Assembly (NCBI GenBank): GCA_025766275.1
Contig: JAFKAC010000008.1
Coordinates: forward strand, 1,612,001 to 1,676,000
Length of the DNA stretch: 64,000 bases
Direction: 5' to 3'
From: Lactarius indigo
Taxonomy: Eukaryota > Basidiomycota > Agaricomycetes > Russulales > Russulaceae
A model generated the notes under the pieces. That model made no database searches, was not told the DNA's origin, and was given only the letters and a program-made list of their open reading frames with translations. Position numbers and translations under genes: made by a program. Position 1 is the first letter of the stretch. Each line of letters begins with the position of its first letter. Shown piece by piece: positions 27,395 to 38,964 of the stretch.

Positions 27395-28017
27395 ACCAGC
27401 CCTTGTCCCCTCCTTTGTTTCGTTGTCGGGCTTTGTGTGATATTTCTCCTCTAGCACGTGAATCATCTCTCCTTCTACCTTCTCTATCGCGCCTGCATCA
27501 CCCCCTCCCCACTACCGTTCTTATCGTTGTCATTTTTCGGCCTGTTCATTCGCTTGTTTATTTGTCTACCATACTCAGTCTTCAACCTGCTGGAACGTAT
27601 TTCTAGGTTGGTTTCCTTGGGCTTTTTTTGAAGATCCATTTTAGTGTGTCCTGGGGCTTACATGCGCTCACAACCCATGTAGCGCTTCTCTAGAGCGTAT
27701 ACAGACGGCTACATTCTTTCCAATATATCATCTTCTGCTCACCTTTCCCTCACTCCTGGCTTTTGTTAACACACTTACGTATTGGATAGCCAATAGATCT
27801 CGACTTCCCTTATAGATAATGGGCCTAGTCGGCCGCAATACGTTCCTGCTTCTTATTGTCCTCACAAATGGCAAGGAAACCAACCTAGAGTCAAATGGCG
27901 GTAAGTGCTACAGTAAGCAGCCGTTGTGTGAATTGCTACATTCAGGATCCCACACTCCTTTTCCTCTTTTGACATTGCCGAGCCGTCAACCATATACGTC
28001 TCTACATTGTTTCATCA
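27395..28017. other. Intergenic, upstream of DFR1
   Basis: 623 bp between two plus-strand genes. It is pyrimidine-rich at the left, probably the kinase 3' UTR, and AT-rich near 27720-27830. No gene is seen. Confidence 0.5.
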
Positions 28018-28737
28018 ATGAGCCGCGTGACACTCATTGTCGCTGCAACGTCAAATAACGGGATCGGGCATGCAGGCAAGCTGCCCTGGCGCTTGCCACA
28101 GGAAATGCAATATTTCGCCAAGGTGACAAGCGGAAAAGACACCACACAGGACGTCGGGGGCGAGAAGAACAGGAAGAATGCGGTCGTGATGGGCCGTGCA
28201 ACATGGGAGAGCATACCGCATCGTTTTCGCCCGCTTGCAGGGCGGATCAACATCGTTGTATCGCGGCAAGCCGATTATGATCTGTGCGTGAATCTCGCTC
28301 GCTCGAGGACTTACATGCAACGCGGGCTGATCCATCGACTGGCTCCGGTGAGCAGGGGCGTGGAACGCACGGGCACGGAAGAGAACAAAAAGCAGGGTGA
28401 GGATGGTCCGGATTCGGTGGTCCTCGCGTCGAGCCTCGAGGCCGCACTCCAACGCGCGCGCGCTGCTGATGCGAGCCGGCTGTTTGTAATCGGGGGTGCG
28501 AAGCTCTACGCCGCGGCGCTGCCACTTGCGGAACGTGTGCTTCTGACACGGATCGTCGAACCCGCGTTTGAGGAATGCGACGTATTCATGCCAGACTTTA
28601 TTGGGGGTGAGGGCGGACAGGGGTGGATGCGGGCGGGGCACGATGCACTGAGCGGGTGGGTGGGATTCGATGTGCCTCAGGGATCGCAGAGGGAACGAGG
28701 GGTGCAGTATGAGTTCGAGATGTGGACGAAGGAGTAG
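28018..28737 (+). CDS. DFR1: Dihydrofolate reductase
   Basis: Reduces dihydrofolate to tetrahydrofolate with NADPH, needed for thymidylate and purine synthesis. The signature is SNNGIGHAGKLPWRLPQEMQ (substrate loop and active-site Trp/acidic residue), then NAVVMGRATWESIP (NADPH site), GRINIVVSR, and RLFVIGGAKLYAAAL (GG motif), ending YEFEMWTKE. The frame is open for 239 codons. Inside it, 28284-28355 looks like a spliceable 72-nt intron (GTGCGT donor, GAGCAG acceptor, branch-like CTGAT). Splicing would keep the frame and give YDLGVERTG and 215 residues, closer to the family length. I favour the spliced form. The minus-strand frame covering the same span is a shadow. Confidence 0.93.
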   Translation: MSRVTLIVAATSNNGIGHAGKLPWRLPQEMQYFAKVTSGKDTTQDVGGEKNRKNAVVMGRATWESIPHRFRPLAGRINIVVSRQADYDLCVNLARSRTYMQRGLIHRLAPVSRGVERTGTEENKKQGEDGPDSVVLASSLEAALQRARAADASRLFVIGGAKLYAAALPLAERVLLTRIVEPAFEECDVFMPDFIGGEGGQGWMRAGHDALSGWVGFDVPQGSQRERGVQYEFEMWTKE

Positions 28738-28865
28738 CGTAAATAACAATTGTGCACGAGGCCGGCCAACTTGAAATGGCAATTCAGACGAGGGTCTTGT
28801 CGCTCCTCGCACTCACACACTCGCCAGCTTCTCCTCTTTCATTCTTCATCCATCCCGTCCCATCC

Positions 28866-31294
28866 ATGTCTCAGTCTCCCCCTCACTCGCCCACGGAGGA
28901 ACATAACCCCTCCTCTGCTTCTCTTTCCAACCAAGGCGCGATTCATGCGCCTACAGTAGACAATCTCGACTCTGGTCTCGACGGTGAGGTCAGCGCTGCA
29001 CGCGGCGTAGGTGTGTTCGCTTCTGTTTCTCTGCTGTGCATGCTGCCCTCGTGGCTCACACAACGCCCTGCCCAGATCCCGCCATACCGCAGAAACGGGA
29101 GCGCGAAGTGTCGCTCGAGCCCGCAACCCCACAACCAGATGATACCGTGCGTGACTCTCATTCGTTTCCGTCCTCGATATTTGCTGCGGTCATCTGACCC
29201 TAAAGATAGGAACAGGACCCCACTTTGCGTGAACATCGCTCGAGGTCCCCCGTGAAGAAGAGCCGCGCACTATCTACCCCTGCCGAGGTCGACGAAAATG
29301 ACAATGAGGAACAAGACGAAAACTTTGTCGATGCGTTAGAAAATGAAGGCCCAGCTTCGTCCCCGGATCCTTCGCCGCCTCACGAATCGAAAGTGTTCCA
29401 GTCATCCCAAGGCGTTGAAGATATTAGTTGGCGTAATGGCCAAAACACGCCGCAAGCTGGTGTCGATATCATCTCGGCCACCACGGCACCTGATGATGCA
29501 GTACCCCCAGAGCCACAGGCCCGGACAGGGACCTCGTCCCCGACATCCGCTGTCCCAACCCCCGAAATACAGAATCAATCCAGCACCATGAAAGTCTCTG
29601 CGGCCCAAGATATTGATCCATCAATGACAATAGCCGAGGTGACTTCTGCTGCTTCATCGGAGCCCCTCTCTGCGCCACCGATCGTCATTCCTCCGGCCAT
29701 CGAGGACGTATGCGCTACGACCCCTGCTATTCCTATGTCTCAGCCCGCGGCTACGCCTCCCCGTGATCCCGGCAGCCCTCCAAGTAAGGAACTGTCAGGC
29801 GACGATGCCGGCTCGGACTCCAATCCGAGGGAGATCAAGCGGCTCACGCCACCGCATTCCGAGATTGATGGCGCAACCAAACGACCCCGCGAGGATGAGG
29901 ACGGGGACGTGGATCCTAATCCGCGCGAGCCAAAACGTGCATCACCACCGCCAGAGAAGGATGTAGATAAGAAAGACCGAGCAACAAAGAAAAAGAATGG
30001 GTCGGATGCACACACGCCGAACACGCCTGCCTCGCCTAGGGCTAAGTCTGGATCTTTTTTTGTAGGTCACCCCAGTTTCTAATCTGCTGAGCTTGTATGA
30101 GCTGACACATGTATACAGGGTGGCGGTGGCTTCCTTGCGTACGCGGCTGTGGCCTCGCCGTTTGCAGCTGTTAAAGGACCTAACCTTTTCGGTGCCTCTT
30201 CTCCTCCCCCGGCCTCAACGACCACGACTACGACCATAACGTCAGCTCCCATCCTGGATGCTGCCCCCATTTTGACCACTGCTCCCCCCGTGCTCAGCTC
30301 CCCACCTAAGACGGTCCCCAATTCACCAGTCCAGCGCGCAGCGAGCCCAACGCCCGCCAAGCGGACCGGTTTTGAAGCATTCGCGACTGCAGCGTCACCA
30401 TTCGCGTCAGTGGCTGCGCGGGCCCGGTCCCCTGTACGTCGCTCTGGTTCTCCAGGTCCTGGTACAGGGGCACGGTCGAACCCCTTTGCGGTATATGCAA
30501 CAGGGGGCGCCCAAGGCCTGTTTGGCACGACTGGGGCACCAGCAGCGAAGCGCGCTCGTGGGGATAGCGATAGTGTCGCTCCTGGCGAGACCGGCGGGGA
30601 GAGCAGTAGTTGGCGTGAGGGTAGCGTCGGAGCTGAGAAGACGTTTGGAGAACGACTAAGAGCCGGTTCAGGCTCAGGCGGTGACGACGAGGACGAGCCT
30701 GACGGTGGCGTGTGGGGGGAAAACGTTGCGAGTGCAAAGTGGGCCGAGCAGGAGGGTAAATCCAGTTGCAAGACCTCTTTATTACAAAGCTTTCTGAACG
30801 TTAACTTTCCCTTTCTTTTGTCTAGTATTGACGGGCGAGGAAGAGGACGAGACGATACACAGCGTGCGCGGAAAATTATTCGTGCTCAGCGAGCAGAACC
30901 AGTGGAAGGAACGCGGGACCGGCTTACTGCGTCTCAACAGGCGGCGGCTGGACCACACTGGTGCGCGACTGGGTAGGTTTTATTTTACCTATGTTAACGT
31001 CTTGAGCTTACTTTCCCCCCTTTTTGACACACGAAGTGATGCGAAAGGACGCCGTATACGCCGTGTTGTTGAATGTGACGCTCTTTCGTGGCATGAGCTG
31101 CTCGATCGCTCAGGATCCGCGGTACCTGCGATTTAGCGTGTTGACGCCCAGTGGGACTACACACTATAACCTTCGGGTGCGTTATCTTCTCTTTACCCCA
31201 GGCCCGGTCCTCAAAAACTTGGCACTAGGTGGGGAGTGCACATGCCGCGGTAGATCTTCTACGGGCAATCAACGACAATATCCCTCGTGCCTAA
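28866..31294 (+). CDS. RanBP3/Yrb2-like protein with C-terminal Ran-binding domain
   Basis: A nuclear Ran-GTP-binding cofactor for export; the family is human RanBP3, yeast Yrb2 and fission yeast Hba1. The N-terminal 300 residues are disordered and acidic, with basic nuclear-localisation-type patches (PVKKSRA, EIKRLTPP, TKRPREDED, REPKRASPP). These patches form an imperfect repeat around residues 215-270. A middle Gly/Ser/Pro region carries FG-like motifs (SPFAAVKGPNLFG, NPFAVYATGGAQGLFG). The Ran-binding domain follows over four exons: EEDETIHSVRGKLFVLSEQN, QWKERGTGLLRLNR, AVLLNVTLFRGMSC, then HYNLR joined by a GTGCGT..CTAG intron (31180-31235) to VGSAHAAVDLLRAINDNIPR. The stop is TAA at 31292-31294. 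The domain order fits RanBP3 rather than RanBP1, which lacks the long N-terminus. Confidence 0.85.
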
Positions 31295-33763
31295 GCCAGT
31301 GCGCCAAGTTCGTGCTGCTCAAAGCGAAATCTTTGCCGAGCGGATTATTTGTCACGACAGCAAGTGTGATGCTTGCAGTGCTACCTCCCCGGATATACAT
31401 GTATTTTCACATAGACCCTTGGGAGACATTACTCCGCAAGTCACGCAGACGATAGGACCGAGCGGCATTCAAAAATGCCTATGTACCGTACTACTTACAC
31501 TGCTTTTGTTTTCCCCATCACTGCTCGTAGCTCCTCGAGCATTGGTGCTGGAACTATTATTTTCTCTCTCCACTGGGGTCTGCGCCGACAGCTGCCCTTT
31601 CTGTTTTACAGTAATGAGGTAAGAGCGAGGGCATTGTGCCGGGTAATTTGAATGTAGATAGGTGCGGTGTCCTAATGGTTCCCAAGATCCAAGGGAAGAG
31701 AAGGTGAAGCACGTGGAGATAGTGCTCGTCCAACCAATCCAAATGCTCAGTATATCATGCACCTGATAGTATGACGAGCTGAACTTTGCGCCTGGCAGCC
31801 TAGTTTTTACCAACCGCGCTACTTCCGAGAGTTCGTTAGTTCCGAAACGAAAACGACGCCCTGTAGCTCTCCAGACGGTTTACTGTTATGGTAACAATTG
31901 AATCACATGCGCTATCAAACAGTATCTACTGCAATGACGTCATTAGGTTGTTATTTTCTAGTGAGGATTCAAGAGTCTCATGACCTGCCCCACTCCCCTC
32001 ATTTTCCGAGCAAAACTTTGTTACTATAAGCTCTAAATATAAGTACGTGTTTCAAAAAATCATATAGGCACTGAACGCCATGGCCCCGACTCTGACACCA
32101 CCAAGGGCGAAAAATACAAAAGACCAACTATGAGACGGACAGGTCGATCATGATGCATGGCTTGAAGCTTGGAACCTGGAGGCCTGTATGAGGTCTTTTT
32201 TTTTTTTGATGCCCGTATGAGGTCCGAATGGGCGTAAATTCGAAATCAAGGCGCGCGCCGGCGCTGCGCCGTACCGACTAGGAAACAATGTAGCATCATG
32301 GCACCTGAAAGGCCTGATCACTTGGAACTGGGCGCCAAAAGTATTAAAATATGGTGCCAACCCCAAGAAATCTCCGTGCCGACTCGTGATCTCTGGAGGC
32401 AAATAGAACTTTCAAGTTCCACTATATCTTCTCACGGAAGTCGACGAAGCATACGTATTTTTCTACCCCATCGAATCAGTGAGCGGCTTTTGAGTATGAA
32501 CCCTTCGCCCAGTGAAAGAACCCATCGCCCGCGGTACTTATGCTCTTGGGCAGATGTTATTGAACTCGATGATAGCGGGCCTGTCATTGGCACACCTATG
32601 TAAAACAACTACTTTCTGATCAGAACCTAACTGTCATACCACTGGGAAAGCGTACTTACAACACGCACGACGCAATAAACACGACCAACTGAGCAGAGCT
32701 GTTTTTTTTTCTTTCTCGAAGCACATTGAACCCTGCGTTTTCCTATGCACAGAGCATCCAAACTGACGTCAAGGTGGTGTTAGTACTCCCGAATTAAACC
32801 TGAAATCGTCCATAATCGGACCCCCAATTAGCGCCATCGATCTTCCTCGTTCTATCGTAGCTCAGATCCTCCCCCCTTTCCTTTTGCATTGCATCCACAT
32901 CAAGTCGAGCTCCTGATTGTGAATGCCTTCACAGTTGATGACCGGATGACCGACTTTGCGTTAAGCAACTCCAAGTTTGAGTCGGAAGCGGTAGTGAGTG
33001 AGCCAATCTGAGCGAAGAGGAGGCCGATGGGCGTAGATGCACTGATGACCTACATGGAAATGCCTGACGCTCAGAACCAAAGTACATGAGGCAGACAGCA
33101 TGCCAAGCACTCAGGTTTCTCTTCTGGAACCCCATTTTATGCCAAGTTCGTAGCGTGGTTTCTATGTGAGGCTAGGAGAACACCTGACGAGTAGACATAT
33201 GAGTGCTGTACGTGTATCCATCCAGTCAAGCTCGCCACATCCAGTAGTACGCACTGGCAGAAAACATGGGCGCTTGTCACATTAGTGTAATATATTGTCC
33301 CACGCTTGTAACGTGAACCGCCGGTCCAACATTTTTGTCATAGTCACGGTGAGCTGTCATGACGATAGCCTACTTATGAGAGCACTGTGCAGTTTGTTTT
33401 ATCTCTTGCGTTTGGGACGGATGCACTTGTTCAAGAGACCATTCCAAACCCGGGAGTTGTTCCTTTTTCGGATGTCTGTTGATCATGCGTGCCTAACTTA
33501 CTAGCCTGATTGGACAGTTGGGTACTCTCTTGGGTACTCTAATCGTTTGCCTCAGGGACAGGGACCCGCCCAACTATCTGATGACGCTGCTTTAGGCTCT
33601 ATGTACTGTAGGTGCACCCTCCCGATAAAAACCATAGTATCTTCTGGGCGGTCGACGCGCGCAACGCCCAGCGGCAGTGTCAAACACACACACACATAAA
33701 TACATCCACTTTGATCGGATCCTCGTCTCTCAAGTTTCTCCCCGCCAGAGCGACAAGTTTGAT
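31295..33763. other. Long intergenic region, no gene seen
   Basis: About 2.5 kb, AT-rich, with poly-T tracts near 32197-32208 and 32703-32710. Frames are short and of non-coding composition. No tRNA-like B box was found. The right end includes a (CA)n microsatellite just upstream of the carboxylesterase start. Confidence 0.5.
33684..33696 (+). repeat. (CA)n microsatellite
   Basis: A short run of alternating A and C in the presumed 5' leader of the carboxylesterase gene, about 70 bp before its start codon. Confidence 0.85.
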
Positions 33764-36297
33764 ATGCACATCGCCCGCTTTTCCTTTGCCTTGTTTGCAA
33801 ATCAAGCCGCCTTTGTCCTTGCCAACCCAATTTGGCCATTGACGGTACAGGAATTCGATGAGCCCACCGCGCAGGCTGGATTCTGCAAGGGCATCGGTCT
33901 CCCCCCGCTAGCCAATCTTGATAATGCAACGTTCTCTGGAGTCTGTAGCGGTCAAACCGCCCAATTCTTGGGGATTCCTTATGCGCAACCCCCGTAAGCC
34001 CGGACCTACTCTTCGTCGTATAGTAGGCTAACGTGCGTGCGTATGTAGCACATGTGGCCTGCGTCTGCGCCTGCCTGAACCGCTGCCGCCCTACGAAGGG
34101 TTTTACGATGTCCATAAATTCGGGCCATCGTGTCCGCAACAGCGCTTGATCCTTCCTACGGGGCTCAATACGCAATTGGAGAAGGACGTAAGCAAAATCG
34201 TAGCCACCTTGTATGAAGACGTGACGACTGACAGTGAAGACTGTGAGGTGCCTCTTACGTTGCTGGACTTGGTCTTTTGTTGCTGAGCGCTTTTCATCAC
34301 AAGGCTTGACCGTTAACGTTTTCACACCCGAGAGCGCTACGCCATCGTCGAAGCTTCCAGTACTCGTCGTAAGCATCAGCGCGGGGAATTCAATATCACT
34401 GGTTCCGCTCATAAGTGCATCGCTATAGTGGATCTTTGGTGGCGGTTTTGAGATAGGTGGATCAGCTAAGTATGAGTATTATCTCTTTTCTGGTGGCTAT
34501 CTCTGAACACTATATCGTAAAGCTACGATGGCGGACTCGTTGTTGCACGTTCCATGTTTATTGGGAAGCCAGTTATCTTCGTGAGCATGAACTACCGGTG
34601 AGTGGTAATCCCCTATGTCATATGTGGCTGCTTAGAAATTCCCTGCGCTTGCCAGTGTCTCAGGTACTCTGTGTGCGAGCTTCTTCCAAACACCTCTAAA
34701 CTATTTTGTACTTTTTTCGCAGCGCTTGGGTTCTTACCTGGGAAGGAAGTCAAAGCGGCGAAGATTGGCAACCTTGGTCTCCGGGATCGTGAGCTAGTCC
34801 TAACCATCTCGCATTTCAAGCTGTTGATACAAATATAAGAGCGTCTCGCATTAAAATGGGTCCAAAAATATATCGCAGCATTTGGTGGCGATCCTTCCAA
34901 AGTGACAATGTTAGCCTGCGGCATCTGAATACCCTTTTACACAATTATCCCTTAATTTTTTCCTGCTAGATGGGGGGAAAGCGCGGGTGCCATTTCGGTG
35001 GCTCTGCACATGCTGGTCAATAACGGTAATCAAGAGGGCTTGTTTAGGGGTGCGATCATGCAGTCGGGTGGCCCTATCCCTGTCGGGGATATCGAGCATG
35101 CCAGTGGCCAAGATGTTTACGACACTTTCGTGAAGAATGCGGCTTGTGACAATAGCCCCGATACCCTGGAATGCCTTCGTAGCATTCCGTATCCCAGGCT
35201 CAAGTACGCCATGGATATCTCGCCAAACTTCTTCGCGTATCAGGTGCGGAAGCATGGTGTCACCGTGGCGCCAGTGAAATATGTAGCTCACTAGGAGAAT
35301 CGTGCAGGGACTTGCACTGGCCTGGTTACCCCGCGTCGATGGCGTTTTCTTGACAGAGCCACCGCAATATGCTGTTTTGCGTGGTCACGTTGCAAACGTA
35401 CCGATGATCACAGGCATGCCATTACCGTATGTCCCACTCCGCGACGCGAAATGCTCAGCGGGTTAACAGGAAACTGCGACGACGAGGGTTCGTTGTTCTC
35501 GCTGTCATCTCTAAACGTCTCGTATGTTCCTATCTCTATATCTATTTTCGCATTCGGCCACTAACTAAATTCACGGACGGCAGCGACACAAAAGGGCTTG
35601 AGGATTATATGAAGGCATTTATGTTGCCGACTGCCACGAAAACGGAAATCGGTTTCCTCTTGCAATATTATCCAGACGACCCGCAGGTCGGATGCCCGTT
35701 CGGCACTGGGATCAGGAATATTCTCAGTACGCCCCCCTTTTTTCCCCTTCGGCCTCGAGTTTGAAGTTGGCCAGGCCCACAGTTCAAGCGAATCGCGGCT
35801 ATCCAGGGAGATATCGTCTTCCACAGCCCACGTCGCTTTCTCTTGAAACATCAATCCAGCAAGCAGAACAGTTGGGCTTTCAGTGAGTCTAAATTTTAGC
35901 AGAACCCTTCAAATCGTCCGATCAGTGCACACACACAGTTCATAAGCGGGGAAAGAATACTCCTTTTATTGGAGCGGTAAGCTCATGCTCTTTGCAAGTC
36001 AACTTTTGCTCTTTCAAAAGAACTTATAATTGGCGCCGCCATTCTCCAAAGGCTCATGCGACGGACCTTCTGAATTCATTCGGCGACCAGGAACTGACAG
36101 ACTATTTCATCTACTTCGCCCGAAACTCGGATCCCAATGGCGACCTCGGGATCCCATGGCCGCGGTACGACGTGCGAAATCCGACGGTGCTCATATTCCA
36201 GGACAGCCCATTCTTTCCGGTGATCACGGGGACCGACGACTATCGTATCGGCCCTCTGAACTTTGTTGCAAACTTGTCGTTGCTACACCCCATCTGA
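33764..36297 (+). CDS. Secreted type-B carboxylesterase/lipase
   Basis: An alpha/beta-hydrolase of the carboxylesterase type B / Candida rugosa lipase family; it hydrolyses carboxylic esters, probably outside the cell. The start at 33764 is followed by a signal peptide (FSFALFANQAAFVLA). Family marks are FLGIPYAQPP, SEDCLTVNVFTPE, WIFGGGFEIGGSA (oxyanion hole), VIFVSMNYRVSALGFLPGKE, GNLGLRDQRLALKWVQKYIA, and the nucleophile elbow in IWGESAGAISVAL with catalytic Ser in GESAG. The acid lies in NCDDEGSLFS and the catalytic His in AAHATDLLNSFG. All three are present. The gene has about 13 exons, including an 8-nt microexon (34656-34663) needed to keep frame and supply the VS of NYRVSALG. One intron near 35417-35470 appears to use a GC donor. 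Total length is about 540 residues, normal for the family. The real substrate is unknown. Confidence 0.88.
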
Positions 36298-37056
36298 GTA
36301 AAAAAAAAATAGGACTCTTTGTTTTCGTTTGATGTACTGTATACTGTATACGTTATGGCGTGACGTCTTCTGGGGTTGACTTGGTAGTGGGTCCGTAGGC
36401 ACTAGAGGTACTGTAATTGTACGATTTTCGACCCACCACTACTGCACTTTTAATAGCATCATGAAAGTTCGAAAGAGTCGATCGGGGATCATTGAGAAAA
36501 TGATAGAAACTTGGGGTGACCTTAATGCACGCGAGGACTCAGACATAGAGAAACGTTTAAATCACGGCCGTGGTTATGGGGACGGACCGTGCCAGGCTCG
36601 AGGCACCAATAAAGAGAAGACAGTCCATAACTTGGTCCATAACACGCAGTCCGTGTATTATGATTTGCAGACCACAACGACATAACACGTTCTAAGTCTT
36701 ACAGTATAATAACGCAATCCTTAGATTAATGCAGGTACTAATTCGAACAGCGATATATATTTTATCGAAGAAAAAAGAGGCATAGATGCCAGCTAAAAAC
36801 ATAGTGTTTGGAGAATCCGGGGAGTGTCGAGCTACTTTTGGGCTCACTCGTTGCGGAATTGATTGATAACTATTGTGGTGTACTTCCGAGGACCTCGGGG
36901 TCACCCGTGGGTCGGCGATGGTAGCTAATTCGATCGGAAGTTAATCGTGACGTTCAAGTGTCAGAGGAATCCGAGAGGTAGAGGCGATGAAGGAGCAAAT
37001 AGCAAGCGCGAGGAGTATCGTGATAACAGTGTGATGCAGTAGAGCGGATACACGAA
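36298..37056. other. Intergenic between convergent genes
   Basis: 759 bp between the carboxylesterase (+) and the HIRIP3-like gene (-). It is AT-rich with repeated TACTGTA-like motifs (36332-36350, 36410, 36697). A 74-codon plus-strand frame at 36461 has no recognisable features. Confidence 0.5.
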
Positions 37057-38822
37057 CTAGTCGTCGTCTGAGCTCTGGTCCTGAAGGAAGGCCATGATGC
37101 TCTTCCGCGCATTGTTCTGGCTCGGTTCAATCAGACCGGAGTGGGAGCATGAATCAGCAAGGTCACTTACGACTACGGGCTGCTGACGGTCGGAGGCGCT
37201 CCCACTTTCCTGGTCCGAGGCGTCGTCAAGTATTTTGTCCTTATCACCACCCCTCTTGGACACGTGCTTGCTCGTGGCCTCCGTCTCGAACGGTTTCCCG
37301 GCTGCTACGGCCCTCCCGAACCTCTGCACGTCATCTGGGTAAGAGACCATGAGTATCCCTCGATCCTCTCAGGAAGAGGACATGTCACGTACCCAGCTCC
37401 TGCGCGAACTCGCGTCGATCACGGATTCTGATGGCTTGTTCCATACTCATCCGACCTTTCATGCCGAGGTCGCGGAGTATCTTACGGATGCGCGAGATTT
37501 GCGAATCGAGATCGAGGCCATTGAGCTCTTTGGCCCATATCTTGTGCACACCGCACGCCCTCACGAGGGCCTGCTCGAGTTAGGTCAGTAAGAGGAGTGC
37601 ACAAGTTTCGTGAGGTTGTTAGTGAGACCTTGAGTTCCTTAATCGTTTCCTCTTCCTTAGAAAGGGGTTGCGCAGGTTTTTTAGCGCGCGCGGAATTCGC
37701 CTTGGGCTTTCCAGTATCAGAGCTCTGAAATAGGGTTTGAGACTACGGGCGCCGAACAAAAAGGTATCAGAAAACTGACCGTAGATTTCCTCCGACTTTT
37801 CTTCTTTATAGGTTCGTCTACTAGTGATGATACCTCTGAGCCGCTCTTTCACACACGGTGATCAGCACTTTAAGCGACTCTGCAAAGGGATGGTGATATG
37901 CATACCTTAATTTCATCTGGGATACGATGAGACGACGATGAGACCTTCGGTACCGTGTCAGAAATTTCTACGTCAGAGTCGCTCTATGAGGAAATCAGTG
38001 GCGTCTGGAGTGGGTTAGTAGGGTTGTGGACCTGGACTACTATGGATGCGGACACGCGCTTGCGCTTCGGTCCCGACTGTGCGGTCTTGGTTGCCGGCGA
38101 ACTGCGCTTTGCGACTCCGGAAAGGGGCTTGGACGACTTTGCTTTCGAACTAGGGCGGACGGGCTTGCTCTCCTGTAGAGTTGGTTAGTGAACTGTGTGC
38201 ATGCGAGCCGTCAGATTGGCATGTACAGTACCTCATCGGCGTGCGCGCTCATATCCAACTTCACGTTACTCCGCGAGGTAGATGGTGTGGGTTCAACTGC
38301 AGAGTCAGAATCCGAAATAACTTCCTGAGGAAAAAAAGAATGATGATAATGAAGAGTTGATTTAACTGTTCTTGGCATACCTTTGACTTGGCTGACTTCG
38401 ACAGCGACGAACGTCCACTCTGCCCAGCCTTCGATATCGAGCCGTTTTTCCCCGTTTTTCCGCCTCTGCTCGCACTTGTTCCTTGGGTCTGTTCGGATTG
38501 CTGGAACGATATTTGGGGGACAACGCTCGTGAGCGCTTTATCGGGCACTAAGGGAGACAAACACACACCATGGCATCATTAATTGCACGCTTGACAATGT
38601 CTTTGTATTTAGGGACGTCCAGGGTATTCTTGGGGAGTCCTAGCTCTTTTTCGACCTCGTTGCGCACGAGCCGTGGTGTGAGGGAGCTATGGGCCGTATC
38701 ACATCGGCAGGGATCACGTAGAAAACAGAAACGCACCTAAGAGATTTGTTCTCTCTACCTTTGGAGACGATGGAGAAAACGACCTGTGATATTTGTCCTG
38801 GTTCAGGGTCGATGGCGGACAT
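37057..38822 (-). CDS. HIRIP3-like histone chaperone (DEK-C-like N-terminus, CHZ-type C-terminus)
   Basis: The N-terminal exons (start 38820-38822) read MSAIDPEPGQISQVVFSIVS, then SSLTPRLVRNEVEKELGLPK and DVPKYKDIVKRAINDAM, a DEK-C-like helical module. The middle is a charged, Ser/Lys-rich disordered region spread over several small exons. The C-terminal part reads LEQALVRACGVHKIWAKELN, ISRIRKILRDLGMKGRMSM, then EQAIRIRDRREFAQEL and DVQRFGRA. This matches the conserved block of human HIRIP3 (CGVHRNYKKLL ... LGMKG). HIRIP3 is an H2A-H2B chaperone with a CHZ motif. The tail ends in acidic DQSSDDD. The middle exon boundaries are not resolved. The family call rests on the C-terminal block, and the chaperone role is inferred from it. 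Confidence 0.72.
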
Positions 38823-38964
38823 GTTATCGGTTCGGCCAAACCACTTAAGACGAGACGCGTCGTGCCAACACCCACGCTGCCCATGCTTATTACGTCATAC
38901 ACGCGTTCAGTCACGTGTAATTGATTATCAATCAAGCTACGTATAAGTTACACAACGTCCGAGT

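Noticed and set aside
28051..28812. 253-codon minus-strand frame over dihydrofolate reductase
   Set aside because: The sense strand encodes an unmistakable DHFR, and the antisense product is Arg/His/Pro-rich with no family likeness.
30079..30771. 230-codon minus-strand frame within the RanBP3-like gene
   Set aside because: A shadow of the Ser/Ala/Pro/Gly-rich linker. The Ran-binding domain on the plus strand fixes the real gene.
33552..34412. 286-codon minus-strand frame over the carboxylesterase 5' part
   Set aside because: The plus strand has a signal peptide and conserved esterase motifs with working introns, and the antisense frame has no recognisable feature.
34598..34740. Frameshift making the carboxylesterase a pseudogene
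   Set aside because: The apparent break disappears if the 8-nt microexon is used, and all three catalytic residues are present downstream.
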